The notes below the pieces were generated by a model that ran no database searches, had not been told where the DNA came from, and saw only the letters and a list, made by a program, of their open reading frames with translations. Positions 32,756-42,806 of a stretch of DNA of 64,000 bases are shown here, piece by piece. The number at the start of each line of letters is the position of its first letter. The stretch's first letter is position 1. Source of the DNA: an uncultured Enterobacterales bacterium (GTDB taxonomy: Bacteria; Pseudomonadota; Gammaproteobacteria; Enterobacterales; Enterobacteriaceae). A program made the position numbers and the translations under genes. The stretch spans positions 28,407-92,406 of the forward strand of contig CAMLBO010000006.1 of NCBI GenBank assembly GCA_946478305.1, in the 5' to 3' direction.

Positions 32756-33435
32756 GGGACTTTATTGCCTTTATTGCGGCGGTCAGCCTGCTTTTTTCGC
32801 CACAGCAACAATAACGATCCGCCCAACCCTCCAACCAGCAGCACCAGCGGTAAGAGCATCAGGCAGTTCATTAACTGATCTTCATATTTGAGGAACAGGG
32901 GGGTTTTCCCAATGAAATAGCCCAGCGTGGTCAGGATCAATACCCAGAGTAATCCGCTGATCCAGTTGAAGAATTGGAAACGTGCGTTGTTCAGCCCGGA
33001 CAAGCCAGCGATGGTCGGCAGCAAGGTGCGCACGAACGCCAGAAACCGGCCAACCAGCAGGGCTGAAAGACCATGTTTGTGGAAAAGATTGTGGGCGCGT
33101 TCGTGATATTGCACAGGCAGATGGGCCAGCCAGCCCTGAACCGTTCGGGTATTGCCGAGCCATTTTCCCTGAATATAACTCAACCAGCAGCCAAGACTGG
33201 CGGCGGTAGTGAGCAGGAAAATAGTCAATGGGAAATTCATCGCATCTTTTGCGATGAGGACACCGACCAGAATCAGCAGGCTATCACCGGGAAGAAAAGC
33301 CGCGGGAAGCAGGCCGTTTTCCAGAAAAATGATCAGAAATAAAATGATATAGAGCGCCCAGACCAGCGAGGGGTTGGCCAGCGTTTCGTAATCTTGTTGC
33401 CAGAGGGCATCGATGAGTGAACTAATGATTTCCAT
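32752..33435 (-). CDS. yqjA: YqjA, DedA-family membrane protein
   Basis: DedA-family inner-membrane protein. In E. coli YqjA is a proton-dependent osmosensing transporter needed for alkaline tolerance and, with YghB, for normal division and drug resistance. Also, DedA proteins are implicated in recycling undecaprenyl or other lipid carriers. Key motifs [16 protein letters not shown] (re-entrant loop with the essential Glu/Asp) and [19 protein letters not shown] are intact. The start MEIISSL (33435) matches the E. coli N-terminus; length 227 aa (E. coli 220). Confidence 0.93.
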   Translation of the reverse strand: MEIISSLIDALWQQDYETLANPSLVWALYIILFLIIFLENGLLPAAFLPGDSLLILVGVLIAKDAMNFPLTIFLLTTAASLGCWLSYIQGKWLGNTRTVQGWLAHLPVQYHERAHNLFHKHGLSALLVGRFLAFVRTLLPTIAGLSGLNNARFQFFNWISGLLWVLILTTLGYFIGKTPLFLKYEDQLMNCLMLLPLVLLVGGLGGSLLLLWRKKQADRRNKGNKVP

Positions 33436-33840
33436 GTACTTTAGCGGAACTCCATAATTTTCAGTTAACCCGCCTGGGTCATTGCGGAGCAGCACTGCTC
33501 AACGCGAAATAACCGGGCCGATACGTACGCCTTTCCTTGGCGCTCAGGGTAAGAAAAGTCGTCTAACTGTAACAAAACAACCCTGTTTGAGACAGGTAAA
33601 TATACCTGTTAAAACCGAATGATATAAGCTCACGACCCCCAGCGGGCTGCGCTTTTACACTCACTGACACAACTCGACAGTGGCTGACAGGCATGGCGGG
33701 ATCAATTTTTTCAGAAATTCTTATTTCAGAAAACTTTTATTTGGAAACGTTTACTGTGAGAGGGGATAAAACCCGGGCAAAGGGTGAGTTTCAATGCAGG
33801 AACAGCAGGCCGTGAAAACAGCCTGCCGCAGACAGAGGAA
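33436..33840. other. Intergenic region between exuR and yqjA
   Basis: About 405 bases without a gene. It holds the yqjA promoter (minus strand) and an 18-base palindrome at 33592-33609. Near the exuR stop there is a GCAGGC / GCCTGC hairpin (33803-33828) without a good T tract, a poor terminator candidate for exuR. Confidence 0.5.
33592..33609. repeat. 18-bp palindrome upstream of yqjA
   Basis: ACAGGTA-AATA-TACCTGT, perfect 7-bp arms. The left arm is shared with a second inverted pair CCTGT-TTGAG-ACAGG at 33581-33595, so the two pairings exclude each other. It may be an operator or leader hairpin about 160 bases before yqjA-mzrA. Confidence 0.4.
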
Positions 33841-34635
33841 TTATTTGTTGTTTGGTGCAGAAGAGACGTTAAGTGCCGGAGCTTCAAGATGCACAACCGG
33901 GTTCTCAGAATAGAGATAGCGGTCGACGTTGAACTCAAAATCATCGCTGGTAGCACGGAAGAGCATCTGTTTAGTGTTTTCCAGATGTTGCCACATTGCC
34001 AGCTTGGCGGCGTGGGGATCACGACGAATTAATGCTTTGAGGATCTGGTCATGATCTTCACACCAGCTTTCAATCGACTTTGCATCAATGTGCTCATGCA
34101 GCTTACGCCAGTAAGGGTTTTGGCGGCGCTGACTCCACATCTTTTCGACGATACTCGCCATGGCACTATTCTGTGTGGACTGTGCTACCTGGATATGAAA
34201 CTTGAGATCCCACTCGGAATCCCTGAAGCGGTCTTCCAGACGGGCCTGTTCCTGAATTTCCATTAAACGCATGATGTCCTGCTTCGTCACCTGTGTTGCA
34301 GCGAATTCGGCGATGTTGCTCTCTATCAGCTGGCGCGCCTGTAGCAGTTCAAACGGGCCTGCCGCGCCAAACTCCAGGCCACTGTCGGTCATGACCAGAT
34401 GCTTTTGCTGGTTGGACATCACATGAATTCCGGACCCTTTGCGCACTTCAACATAACCTTCAACTTCCAGCATGATGATGGCTTCGCGCACCACGGTACG
34501 GCTGACGTTCATCTCCTCTGAAATCAGGCGCTCGGCCGGTAATTTCTCCCCAACGGGGTACACGCCGTTCTCAATTCTCTCCTTGAGGGTGGCTGCCAGT
34601 TGTTGGTAAAGACGTCTGGTTTCAGTGGGTTCCAT
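33841..34635 (-). CDS. exuR: ExuR, GntR-family repressor of hexuronate genes
   Basis: FadR-subfamily GntR regulator that represses exuT, uxaCA and uxaB and is released by hexuronates or their derivatives. The winged helix-turn-helix (about residues 6-75, [45 protein letters not shown]) is followed by a helical FCD ligand domain. The start [12 protein letters not shown] gives 264 aa (E. coli 258) with an AAGAG site upstream; in-frame Met codons further upstream lack support. It is next to exuT on the same strand. Confidence 0.94.
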   Translation of the reverse strand: MEPTETRRLYQQLAATLKERIENGVYPVGEKLPAERLISEEMNVSRTVVREAIIMLEVEGYVEVRKGSGIHVMSNQQKHLVMTDSGLEFGAAGPFELLQARQLIESNIAEFAATQVTKQDIMRLMEIQEQARLEDRFRDSEWDLKFHIQVAQSTQNSAMASIVEKMWSQRRQNPYWRKLHEHIDAKSIESWCEDHDQILKALIRRDPHAAKLAMWQHLENTKQMLFRATSDDFEFNVDRYLYSENPVVHLEAPALNVSSAPNNK

Positions 34636-34732
34636 GGTTTTGCTCTTCATTGATATAAACGCAAGTGGCAAGGGCCTGCTGGATGGCGAAGATCTATCGC
34701 CCGGACGCATTCCCTGCCGGGGTGAAACTTGT

Positions 34733-34744
34733 TATACCAGTATA
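34733..34744. promoter_or_regulatory. Possible ExuR/UxuR-type operator upstream of exuR
   Basis: TATAC-CA-GTATA inverted repeat about 100 bases before exuR. It resembles the TGGTATACCA core of GntR-family hexuronate operators. Autoregulation of exuR would fit, but the match is short. Confidence 0.3.
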
Positions 34745-34845
34745 CGAGGAACGCAGGTCGGTTGCACCGTCGAACATCTTTCAGGGAGTGCAATCGGCTG
34801 ATCTCGTCATAAAGCCCGGGCTATTTTCCGGGCTAAATGAGGATA

Positions 34846-36138
34846 TCAGGCTTTTGCCGCGTGCAGGGGTTGAGTATCAGGCTCAACGGCTGAACGGTTC
34901 TGCAGGACTGTCCAGATAACGATGGCACCCAGCAGGTCAAACACTGAAAGGGCGGCGAACAGCGGGCTGAAGCCCAGCGTGTCTGCCAGCGCACCGACGA
35001 CCAGAGCAAACAGCGTACTGGCGGTCCAGGCCGCCATCCCGGTCAGTCCGTTGGCTGTGGCAACTTCGTTACGGCCAAATACATCTGAAGAGAGAGTGAT
35101 TAGCGCCCCGGAAAGTGACTGATGTGCAAAACCACCGACGCATAACAGGGCAATCGCAGCATAAGGACTGGCGAACAGACCAATCATCCCCGGGCCAATC
35201 ATTAGTACCGCCCCCATAGTCACGACCAGTTTACGCGAGACGATCAAATTCACCTTAAAGTATTTCTGGAACAAAGGAGGCAGATAACCGCCGACGATAC
35301 AGCCGAGATCGGCAAACAGCATTGGCATCCAGGCGAACATGGCGATGTGTTTCAGGTCGAAGCCGTAAGCTTTGAACATAAACAGTGGGATCCAGGCGTT
35401 GAAGGTACCCCAGGCCGGTTCCGCCAGAAAACGTGGCAGCGCGATACCCCAGAACTGGCGGTTACGCAGGATTTGCCAGGCTGACATCTTTTTAGCATTG
35501 GTGGTCTGATGCTGAGCTTCCTGGCCGCCAAGAATATATTCACGTTCCGGCTCGCTGAGTTTCTTCTGATCTTTCGGGTGCTTATAGAATATTAACCAGC
35601 TGACAGCCCAGATCATGCTCAGGGCACCGGTAATGATAAACGCGAGTTGCCAGCTGTGCATGATGATGCACCAGACCACCAGCGGTGGCGCAATCATCCC
35701 GCCGATAGAAGAACCGACGTTAAAGTAACCTACGGCAATAGAGCGTTCCTTTGCCGGGAACCATTCGCTGGTGGCTTTCAGACCGGCAGGTATCATCGCG
35801 GCTTCTGCCATCCCAACGGCTCCGCGGGCGATGGCCAGGCCGCCCCAACTGCTGGCCAGTGCGGTTGCCATGCAGAAGATGGCCCACATGACGGCAAACA
35901 TGGCATAACCGACTTTAGTTCCAAGCACGTCCAGTACATAACCGGCAACCGGCTGCATAATGGTATAGCAAGCGGAATAGGCGGCGATAATATAGGAATA
36001 TTGCTGTGTGCTGATATGGAGTTGGCTCATCAGCGTGGGTGCTGCAGCGGCGATGGCGTTACGTGTTAAATAACCTAATACAGTACCGACGGTAACCAGT
36101 GCGATCATGTACCAGCGTAACCCTTTGATCTTACCCAT
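34846..36138 (-). CDS. exuT: ExuT, hexuronate (galacturonate/glucuronate) transporter
   Basis: Major-facilitator (ACS family) symporter that imports D-galacturonate and D-glucuronate. The 430 aa carry 12 hydrophobic segments. Conserved parts include GYLTRNAIAAAAPTLMSQLHIST at the first helix, RGAVGMAEAAMIPAGLKATSEWFPAKERSIAVGYFNVGSSIGGMIAPPL and the C-half GGFAHQSLSGALITLSSDVFG. It is close in length to E. coli ExuT and divergent from uxaC, sharing a regulated intergenic region with it. Confidence 0.95.
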   Translation of the reverse strand: MGKIKGLRWYMIALVTVGTVLGYLTRNAIAAAAPTLMSQLHISTQQYSYIIAAYSACYTIMQPVAGYVLDVLGTKVGYAMFAVMWAIFCMATALASSWGGLAIARGAVGMAEAAMIPAGLKATSEWFPAKERSIAVGYFNVGSSIGGMIAPPLVVWCIIMHSWQLAFIITGALSMIWAVSWLIFYKHPKDQKKLSEPEREYILGGQEAQHQTTNAKKMSAWQILRNRQFWGIALPRFLAEPAWGTFNAWIPLFMFKAYGFDLKHIAMFAWMPMLFADLGCIVGGYLPPLFQKYFKVNLIVSRKLVVTMGAVLMIGPGMIGLFASPYAAIALLCVGGFAHQSLSGALITLSSDVFGRNEVATANGLTGMAAWTASTLFALVVGALADTLGFSPLFAALSVFDLLGAIVIWTVLQNRSAVEPDTQPLHAAKA

Positions 36139-36569
36139 TTAACTCTCTCCCAGTAAAGAATCCGGTATTGGCTGCGTATTGGCGGCCGCGGCACACTGAG
36201 CGCCGCTGATGAGTACGTTATTTGACTACCCTGTTTTTGTTATCCCCATGTCCCGGACAAAAGCGTCAGTGATGTGGCAGGTCGTCACTGATGCTCTTGT
36301 TCGGGCGAGCTAAAGATAACTTGTCATACAGATTTAAAATTTGAATGACATCACAAAACCACATTTAGAATGTGTGGATAATAGTTAGCAGCACAGAAAT
36401 TTGACGAATATCATTAAATTCAATGTGATAACGATTTTTATGTGATCGGGCTAACAATATTCGGCCTGTTCTTTCCATTAAATAGTGCTGGACGATGACT
36501 ATAATTGGTGTGATAACTTCGCACCATTGAGAGATAACTCAGAATTGAACTCAAGGTGAGGAACCTAAG
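36139..36569. promoter_or_regulatory. Divergent exuT/uxaC control region
   Basis: About 430 A+T-rich bases. TATAAT at 36501-36506 is a plausible -10 for uxaC. An inverted repeat TGGTG...CACCA (36507-36527) directly abuts it and would suit a repressor such as ExuR. A good CRP-like site lies at 36340-36355, listed separately. No gene is supported. Confidence 0.55.
36340..36355. promoter_or_regulatory. CRP-binding-site candidate between exuT and uxaC
   Basis: TTTGA-ATGACA-TCACA differs from the TGTGA-N6-TCACA consensus at one base. Catabolite control of hexuronate genes is established in E. coli; binding here is inferred. Confidence 0.55.
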
Positions 36570-37982
36570 ATGGCGCAGTTTTTAACCGAAGATTTCCTGC
36601 TCGACACTGAAGTCGCACGTCGCCTGTATCATGACTACGCGAAAGACCAGCCGATTTTTGACTACCACTGTCACCTGCCGCCTGAACAGATCGCGCAGGA
36701 CTACCAGTTTAAAAATCTGTATGACATCTGGCTGAAAGGCGATCACTACAAATGGCGTGCGATGCGCACCAACGGTGTACCGGAACGTATGTGTACCGGC
36801 GATGCCACTGATCGTGAAAAGTTTGATGCCTGGGCCGCCACCGTTCCTCACACCATCGGTAACCCGCTCTATATCTGGACGCATTTGGAACTCCGCCGCC
36901 CGTTTGGTATTACCGGCAAATTGCTGTCACCGACGACAGCGTCGGAAATTTGGGAGCGTGGCAATGAATTGCTGGCGCAGAAGAGCTTTAGTGCGCGTGG
37001 CATCATGAAGCAAATGAACGTGAAAATGGTCGGTACGACCGATGACCCGATCGACTCCCTTGAACACCATAAGGCTGTGGCACAGGACGGCAGTTTTGAC
37101 GTCAAAGTGCTGCCGAGCTGGCGCCCGGATAAGGCGTTTAATATTGAAGCCGATAGCTTCACTGATTACATGAAGAAACTGGAAGTGGCCGCCGATGTGT
37201 CCATTACCCGCTTCAGCGATCTGCGCGATGCACTGAATAAGCGTCTGGATCACTTTGCGGCGCACGGCTGCAAAGTCTCTGACCATGCGCTGGATGTGGT
37301 GGTGTATGGCGAAGCGGACGACGCGACGCTTGATGGCATTCTGTCCCGCCGCCTGAGCGGTAAATTACCGACCAAAGAAGAGGTGGCACAGTTCAAAACT
37401 GGCGTGTTGTTGTTCCTGGCGTCCGAATATCAGCGCCGTAACTGGGTGCAGCAGTACCACATTGGCGCACTGCGCAATAACAATACCCGGATGTTCCAGC
37501 TGATAGGTGCTGACGTCGGTTTTGACTCGATCAACGACCAGCCTTTGGCTGAGCCGCTATCAAAACTGCTCGGTGCACAGGGACTGGCCGGTGGTTTGCC
37601 GAAGACCATTCTTTACTGCCTGAACCCGCGTGATAACGAAGTAATCGGCACCATGGTAGGTAACTTCCAGGGGGAAGGAATGCCCGGGAAAATGCAGTTT
37701 GGTTCCGGCTGGTGGTTCAACGATCAGAAGGATGGTATGCAGCGCCAGATGACGCAGCTCGCCAATCTTGGCCTGTTGAGCCGCTTTGTCGGGATGCTTA
37801 CTGACAGCCGCAGCTTCCTCTCTTATACGCGACATGAATATTTCCGCCGCATTTTATGCCAGATGATTGGCCGCTGGGTGGAAGACGGCGAAGCACCACA
37901 CGACATGGCGCTGTTGGGCAACATGGTCAAAAATATCTGTTTCGACAATGCCAAACAGTATTTCGCTATTGAACTGAACTGA
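36570..37982 (+). CDS. uxaC: UxaC, uronate isomerase
   Basis: Isomerises D-galacturonate to D-tagaturonate and D-glucuronate to D-fructuronate, the first cytoplasmic step after ExuT. The amidohydrolase-like barrel begins with the metal-binding [28 protein letters not shown], the [15 protein letters not shown] histidine region and [11 protein letters not shown] follow. The 470 aa equal E. coli UxaC. First gene of uxaCBA, with a GGTGAGGAA site before the ATG. Confidence 0.97.
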   Translation: MAQFLTEDFLLDTEVARRLYHDYAKDQPIFDYHCHLPPEQIAQDYQFKNLYDIWLKGDHYKWRAMRTNGVPERMCTGDATDREKFDAWAATVPHTIGNPLYIWTHLELRRPFGITGKLLSPTTASEIWERGNELLAQKSFSARGIMKQMNVKMVGTTDDPIDSLEHHKAVAQDGSFDVKVLPSWRPDKAFNIEADSFTDYMKKLEVAADVSITRFSDLRDALNKRLDHFAAHGCKVSDHALDVVVYGEADDATLDGILSRRLSGKLPTKEEVAQFKTGVLLFLASEYQRRNWVQQYHIGALRNNNTRMFQLIGADVGFDSINDQPLAEPLSKLLGAQGLAGGLPKTILYCLNPRDNEVIGTMVGNFQGEGMPGKMQFGSGWWFNDQKDGMQRQMTQLANLGLLSRFVGMLTDSRSFLSYTRHEYFRRILCQMIGRWVEDGEAPHDMALLGNMVKNICFDNAKQYFAIELN

Positions 37983-37991
37983 GTTCGCACT

Positions 37992-38017
37992 GCCGGGCGC
38001 GGGATACCATGCCCGGC
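37992..38017. repeat. GC-rich hairpin between uxaC and uxaB
   Basis: GCCGGGC / GCCCGGC arms around a short loop, 10 bases after the uxaC stop and without a T tract. It resembles an extragenic palindrome (REP-like) and may stabilise the uxaC 3' end within the operon. Confidence 0.5.
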
Positions 38018-38123
38018 GAAATCCCACTATTCATATCTGAATAACTATTTCTTCTGAACACGACGGTGAAAGGGTGCCAAACGCCCTCAAAGACCGGCGT
38101 TTGCGTAAATTAAGGTGAGTGAG

Positions 38124-39575
38124 ATGCAAAGGTTAAACCGTCGTGATTTTCCAGGACGTCATTTTCCCGACAAGATTATTCAGTTTGGTGAAGGCAATTT
38201 TCTGCGCGCCTTCGTCGACTGGCAGATTGATCTGCTGAATGAACATACCGACCTGAATGCCGGTATCGTAATAGTGCGCCCGATTGACAGCGAATTTCCG
38301 CCATCGCTCAATGAGCAGGACGGCCTGTACACCACCATCATCAGTGGCCTGAATGAAAAGGGTGAGCGCGTGCGTGAGACACGTGTCATCCGCTCGGTAA
38401 ACCGTGAAATCAATATTTATCATCAATTTGACGACTATCTGGCACTGGCCCGGGATCCTAATATTCGCTTTGTGTTTTCTAACACTACCGAAGCAGGTAT
38501 CAGTTATGTGCAGGGCGATTGTTTTGACGATGCGCCACCGGCCAGTTTCCCGGCCAAACTCACCCGCCTGCTGTTCGAACGCTTCACACATTTCGAAGGT
38601 GCTGCCGACAAAGGTTGGGTGCTGCTGCCCTGTGAGCTGATTGATTATAACGGTGAGAAGTTGCTGGAGCTGGTGCTGCGCTATGCCGCCGAATGGGCGC
38701 TGCCGGTCGCTTTCAATCAGTGGCTGATTAGCCACAATAGCTTCTGTTCAACGCTGGTCGACCGCATTGTGACGGGTTATCCGCGCAGTGAAGTCGAGAG
38801 CCTGCAAACTGAACTGGGCTATCAGGACAGCTTTTTCGACAGCGCCGAGCACTTCTACCTGTTTGTGATCCAGGGGCCACAAAGCCTGGCACAGGAGCTG
38901 CGTCTGGACCAGTTCCCTCTGAATATCCGCCTGGTCGATGACATCAAACCCTATAAAGAACGTAAAGTGGCCATCCTCAACGGTGCCCATACCGCTCTGG
39001 TACCCGTGGCGTTTCTTGCCGGGCTGAACACCGTGGGCGAAGCGATGAATGACCCGCAAATCAGCCGCTTTGTTGAGCTGGCGATCGCCGAAGAGATCTC
39101 ACCGGTGCTGGACTTGCCACAAGCCGAGCTAACCTCGTTTGCGCAAGCGGTGTTAAGCCGTTTCCGCAATCCGTTTATCCAACATCAACTGCTGTCGATT
39201 GCCCTCAATGGCATGACGAAATTCCGTACCCGTATTTTGCCGCAGCTGCTGGCCAGTCAGCAGAAAACGGGTCTACTGCCTCCGCGTCTCACCTTTGCAC
39301 TGGCTGCTTTGCTGGCCTTCTATCGCGGTGAGCGTAACGGCGAAATTTTCCCACTACAGGATGATGTGCAGTGGCTTAGTCTGTTCTCCACGCTTTGGAG
39401 TGAAGTGCTGCGCGGCGAGCTTCCCTTGCGCGAACTGGTTGAAACGGTTCTGGCTGATGAACAGCACTGGGGAATGGATCTCAATACAGTGCCAGCCCTG
39501 AGTGAAAAAGTGACCGAACAGTTGCAGGCAATCCAGCAACTCGGCATGCGCGATGCTCTCGCGGTATACAGTTAA
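38124..39575 (+). CDS. uxaB: UxaB, altronate oxidoreductase (tagaturonate reductase)
   Basis: NADH-dependent reduction of D-tagaturonate to D-altronate, the second step of galacturonate breakdown. Mannitol-dehydrogenase family features: nucleotide-binding [17 protein letters not shown] near the N-terminus and the catalytic lysine region [22 protein letters not shown]. The start at ATG 38124 is set by the AAGG at 38112-38115 and by the [11 protein letters not shown] N-terminus; it gives 483 aa, the E. coli length. In E. coli uxaB is unlinked; here it is the middle gene of uxaCBA. Confidence 0.96.
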   Translation: MQRLNRRDFPGRHFPDKIIQFGEGNFLRAFVDWQIDLLNEHTDLNAGIVIVRPIDSEFPPSLNEQDGLYTTIISGLNEKGERVRETRVIRSVNREINIYHQFDDYLALARDPNIRFVFSNTTEAGISYVQGDCFDDAPPASFPAKLTRLLFERFTHFEGAADKGWVLLPCELIDYNGEKLLELVLRYAAEWALPVAFNQWLISHNSFCSTLVDRIVTGYPRSEVESLQTELGYQDSFFDSAEHFYLFVIQGPQSLAQELRLDQFPLNIRLVDDIKPYKERKVAILNGAHTALVPVAFLAGLNTVGEAMNDPQISRFVELAIAEEISPVLDLPQAELTSFAQAVLSRFRNPFIQHQLLSIALNGMTKFRTRILPQLLASQQKTGLLPPRLTFALAALLAFYRGERNGEIFPLQDDVQWLSLFSTLWSEVLRGELPLRELVETVLADEQHWGMDLNTVPALSEKVTEQLQAIQQLGMRDALAVYS

Positions 39576-39585
39576 GAGGTTGATT

Positions 39586-41067
39586 ATGCAAAGTATCATA
39601 CAGATTCATCCCGCAGATAACGTTGCCGTAGCGTTGCAGGATCTGGCAGCCGGTGTCACCACGGAGGCTGGCGTCACTTTGCATCAGGACGTGGTGCGTG
39701 GTCATAAATTTGCGCTAAAACCCATCACTGCCGGGCAGAATATCGTCAAATATGGCCTGCCTATTGGGCATGCGCTGGTGGACATCGCCGCTGGCGAACA
39801 TATTCATTCGCAGAATGCCAAAACTAATCTCAGCGATCTGGACCAGTATCAGTATCAACCTGAGTTCGTCGAGCTGCCTGCGCAAATGGCTGACCGTGAA
39901 GTGCAGATTTATCGCCGTAAAAACGGTCTGGTGGGGATCCGCAACGAGCTGTGGTTGATTCCGACAGTAGGTTGCGTCAATGGCATTGCCAAACAGATTC
40001 AGCAACGCTTTCTGAAAGAGACCAACCAGGCCGAAGGCACCGACGGCGTCTATCTGTTTACTCATCCGTTTGGTTGTTCGCAATTGGGCGATGACCACAT
40101 CAATACCCGCACCATGTTGCAAAATATGGTGCGTCATCCCAATGCCGGTGCGGTACTGGTGATTGGCCTGGGTTGTGAAAACAACCAGGTGGATGTCTTT
40201 CGTGACACGCTGGGAGAAGTGGATGACGAGCGCGTACGCTTTATGACCCTGCAGAAATTTGATGACGAAGTGGAAGCCGGGCTGGAGCGCCTGCGTGAAC
40301 TCTACGCGGTGATGCGTAATGACCAGCGTGTACCGGGCAAACTCAGCGAACTTAAATTCGGCCTCGAGTGTGGCGGTTCTGACGGCCTGTCAGGTATTAC
40401 TGCGAATCCGTTGCTCGGACGTTTTTCTGACTATGTGATTGCCAACGGCGGCACCTCGGTGCTGACCGAAGTGCCAGAGATGTTCGGTGCCGAGCGGATC
40501 CTGATGAGCCGTTGCCGCGATGAAACCACGTTTGAAAAAACAGTTCATATGGTGAATGACTTCAAACAGTACTTTATCGAACATAATCAGCCGATTTACG
40601 AGAATCCGTCGCCGGGAAACAAGGCGGGCGGGATCACTACGCTAGAGGAGAAATCCCTCGGTTGTACGCAGAAAGCCGGTCAAAGCCCGGTAGTGGATGT
40701 GCTCAAATATGGCGAGCGCCTGACCCATCACGGCCTGAATCTGCTGAGTGCGCCAGGTAACGATGCCGTCGCCACCAGTGCGCTGGCTGGTGCAGGTTGC
40801 CACATGGTGCTGTTCAGCACCGGTCGCGGCACGCCGTACGGCGGATTTGTACCCACGGTGAAATTGGCCACCAACAGCGAACTGGCCGCTAAAAAACCGC
40901 ACTGGATCGACTTTGATGCCGGGAAACTGATTCATGGCGTGTCTATGGAGGCGTTGCTCAGCGAATTTGTTGATCTGATTGTGGGTATTGCTAGCGGCAA
41001 GTTGTCGAAGAATGAGCTGAATGATTTCCGCGAATTGGCGATTTTCAAAAGCGGAGTCACTTTGTAA
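39586..41067 (+). CDS. uxaA: UxaA, altronate dehydratase
   Basis: Iron-dependent dehydration of D-altronate to 2-keto-3-deoxygluconate, the third step of galacturonate breakdown. The N-terminal SAF domain (about residues 1-95) is followed by the large UxaA domain with PTVGCVNGIAKQI, FTHPFGCSQLGDDH, FGLECGGSDGLSGITANP and a conserved cysteine in KSLGCTQKAG. Length 493 aa (E. coli 495). The AAGAGGT site near the uxaB stop supports ATG 39586. The KDG kinase and aldolase for the next steps are not in the window. Confidence 0.96.
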   Translation: MQSIIQIHPADNVAVALQDLAAGVTTEAGVTLHQDVVRGHKFALKPITAGQNIVKYGLPIGHALVDIAAGEHIHSQNAKTNLSDLDQYQYQPEFVELPAQMADREVQIYRRKNGLVGIRNELWLIPTVGCVNGIAKQIQQRFLKETNQAEGTDGVYLFTHPFGCSQLGDDHINTRTMLQNMVRHPNAGAVLVIGLGCENNQVDVFRDTLGEVDDERVRFMTLQKFDDEVEAGLERLRELYAVMRNDQRVPGKLSELKFGLECGGSDGLSGITANPLLGRFSDYVIANGGTSVLTEVPEMFGAERILMSRCRDETTFEKTVHMVNDFKQYFIEHNQPIYENPSPGNKAGGITTLEEKSLGCTQKAGQSPVVDVLKYGERLTHHGLNLLSAPGNDAVATSALAGAGCHMVLFSTGRGTPYGGFVPTVKLATNSELAAKKPHWIDFDAGKLIHGVSMEALLSEFVDLIVGIASGKLSKNELNDFRELAIFKSGVTL

Positions 41068-41174
41068 CGGCTGGCTTTTGGCCTGGATAAAAGCGGCGTT
41101 TCAGTGGATGGGGCGCCGCAGAGTTTCTCCTGCCGGATTGTGGATGATGGGGTCAATGATGACTGTTTTCTCAG

Positions 41175-41723
41175 ATGAATGACTCTTGGAGCGCGCACTA
41201 CATCTGGTTTGCGCAAGGCGTTGGCGTACTGGCCTTCTTTGTCGGCATCACGATGTTTTTCAACCGCAACGACCGGCGTTTTAAACAACAACTCTCTGCC
41301 TACAGCGCCTTTATTGGCGTTCACTTTCTCCTGATGGGGGCGAATCCGGCTGGCATGAGTGCCTTACTCAACGCCGTGCGTACTCTCATTTCCCTGAAAA
41401 CGCGCAATCAGTGGGTGATGATCGTCTTCATCGTCCTGACGCTGACCTTTGGTATAAGTAAAGCCAAACATCTGATGGAGTTGTTGCCGGTCGTCGGAAC
41501 CGTTGTCAGTACCTGGGCGCTGTTTCGAACCCGAGGGCTGACGACTCGATGCATTATGTGGTGCTCAACCTGTTGTTGGGTGATACATAATATCTGGCTG
41601 GGTTCGATCGGTGGTTCACTGATCGAGGGCAGTTTTCTGCTGATGAATGGCTACAATATTCTGCGTTTCCGTCATCTGCAACGCCAGGGCATTGATCCCT
41701 TCGCGGTGGAGACAAAAACGTGA
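41175..41723 (+). CDS. ygjV: YgjV family inner-membrane protein
   Basis: Inner-membrane protein of unknown function, 182 aa (E. coli YgjV 183 aa). Conserved stretches include FAQGVGVLAFFVGITMFFNRNDRRFKQQL, ELLPVVGTVVSTWALF, CIMWCSTCCWVIHNIW and GSIGGSLIEGSFLLMNGYNILRF. About five hydrophobic helices. It follows uxaCBA after 107 bases, as ygjV lies near the uxa genes in E. coli, but there is no evidence that it takes part in uronate use. Confidence 0.88.
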   Translation: MNDSWSAHYIWFAQGVGVLAFFVGITMFFNRNDRRFKQQLSAYSAFIGVHFLLMGANPAGMSALLNAVRTLISLKTRNQWVMIVFIVLTLTFGISKAKHLMELLPVVGTVVSTWALFRTRGLTTRCIMWCSTCCWVIHNIWLGSIGGSLIEGSFLLMNGYNILRFRHLQRQGIDPFAVETKT

Positions 41724-41805
41724 CCCGTTGGGCCGTGTGATCCGGTTTCAACCGCATGCTGTGGGTCAGCAAGCGGTAAATAATGGGTTTGCAGTGGAGA
41801 GTGGG

Positions 41806-41831
41806 TAAAAAAAACCAGCCCGCAGGCTGGT
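41806..41831 (-). terminator. Terminator after ridA
   Basis: ACCAGCC / GGCTGGT stem with a CGCA loop. On the minus strand it is followed by T8 (A run at 41807-41814). It ends the pyrLBI-ridA transcript. Confidence 0.85.
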
Positions 41832-41852
41832 CTGGTATATCGCTGCCTGAGA

Positions 41853-42239
41853 TTAACGGCGAACAGCGATGGCTTCGATTTCGATTTTCACGTCTTTTGG
41901 CAGACGTGCCACTTCAACGCAAGAACGCGCAGGGAACGGTGCATTGTGCTCGGTGAAGAATGCTTCGTACGTGGCGTTTACGGTAGCGAAATCGTTAAGA
42001 TCTTTCACGAAAACGGTGGTTTTCACGATATCTGAAACTTTCAGTTTCGCGGCTTCAACAATGGCTTTCACGTTTTCCAGCGACTGGCGTGCCTGCGCGG
42101 CGATATCGTCCGCCACTGCGCCGGTTTTTGGATCCACCGGGATCTGCCCGGAGGTGATGATCATACTGCCGAGATCCACACCCTGAACGTAAGGACCGAT
42201 AGCTGCTGGTGCATTTTCAGTACTGATTTCGCGGGACAT
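41853..42239 (-). CDS. ridA: RidA, enamine/imine deaminase
   Basis: Hydrolyses reactive enamines/imines (for example 2-aminoacrylate) released by PLP enzymes such as threonine dehydratase. 128 aa with the Rid signature: APAAIGPYVQGVDLGSMIITSGQIPVDP, the active-site Arg in PARSCVEVARLPKDVKIEIEAIA. The start MSREISTENA is chosen because the upstream frame extension lacks homology. It lies 84 bases after pyrI, the conserved pyrBI-ridA arrangement. Confidence 0.96.
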   Translation of the reverse strand: MSREISTENAPAAIGPYVQGVDLGSMIITSGQIPVDPKTGAVADDIAAQARQSLENVKAIVEAAKLKVSDIVKTTVFVKDLNDFATVNATYEAFFTEHNAPFPARSCVEVARLPKDVKIEIEAIAVRR

Positions 42240-42323
42240 ATTGTCTCCTGATTTGAGTTGTTGGATTTTAAAACTGGCAGCCAGTATAAAGGCCATACAT
42301 AAAAAGTCATTACGCCTGTCGTA

Positions 42324-42788
42324 CTAGTCGTTATTCATCACGACGTGGTGTTCAAACTCTTTCTCGCAATATTTGCATTGCAAATGCACTTCACCCTGAC
42401 GCTTTTTCACTGCAAAGCTTGATGCCACCGGTTCAGAGCGACTGATGCAGTTGCCGTTCGGGCAGCGTAGCAGGCCTTCAATGTGGTCAGGCAGTGTCGG
42501 CATCAACTTCTTCACCACTTCATAATCATCGATGCGGTTGACCGTGGCATTAGGTGCGTAAACTGCCAGCTGATTTACCTGTTGCTCGGTCAGGAAGGTG
42601 TTCTCGATTTTGATCAGATCTTTACGCCCCAGCTCATTGGAGGGCAGATTCAGGCCGATAGTGATGCGCTGGTCGGTTTCGGTCAGCTTAAACAGCGATA
42701 GCAGCTTAAAACCAATTTGTGCCGGAATATGGTCAATCACCGTGCCGCATTTGATGGCTTCAACCTGAAGTTTATTATCGTGAGTCAT
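42324..42788 (-). CDS. pyrI: PyrI, aspartate carbamoyltransferase regulatory chain
   Basis: Regulatory subunit of ATCase that binds CTP (inhibition) or ATP (activation). The N-terminal allosteric domain ([22 protein letters not shown]) is followed by a zinc domain with Cys109, Cys114, Cys138 and Cys141 (CPNGNC and CKYC), which contacts PyrB. All four ligands are present, so holoenzyme assembly is expected. 154 aa; 18 bases after pyrB. Confidence 0.97.
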   Translation of the reverse strand: MTHDNKLQVEAIKCGTVIDHIPAQIGFKLLSLFKLTETDQRITIGLNLPSNELGRKDLIKIENTFLTEQQVNQLAVYAPNATVNRIDDYEVVKKLMPTLPDHIEGLLRCPNGNCISRSEPVASSFAVKKRQGEVHLQCKYCEKEFEHHVVMNND

Positions 42789-42806
42789 TCTCTTTTCTCC
42801 TCAAGC

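Noticed and set aside
33484..33500. GAGCAGCACTGCTC as a third copy of the rraB/pepA element
   Set aside because: It is a simple palindrome lacking the other blocks of the element.
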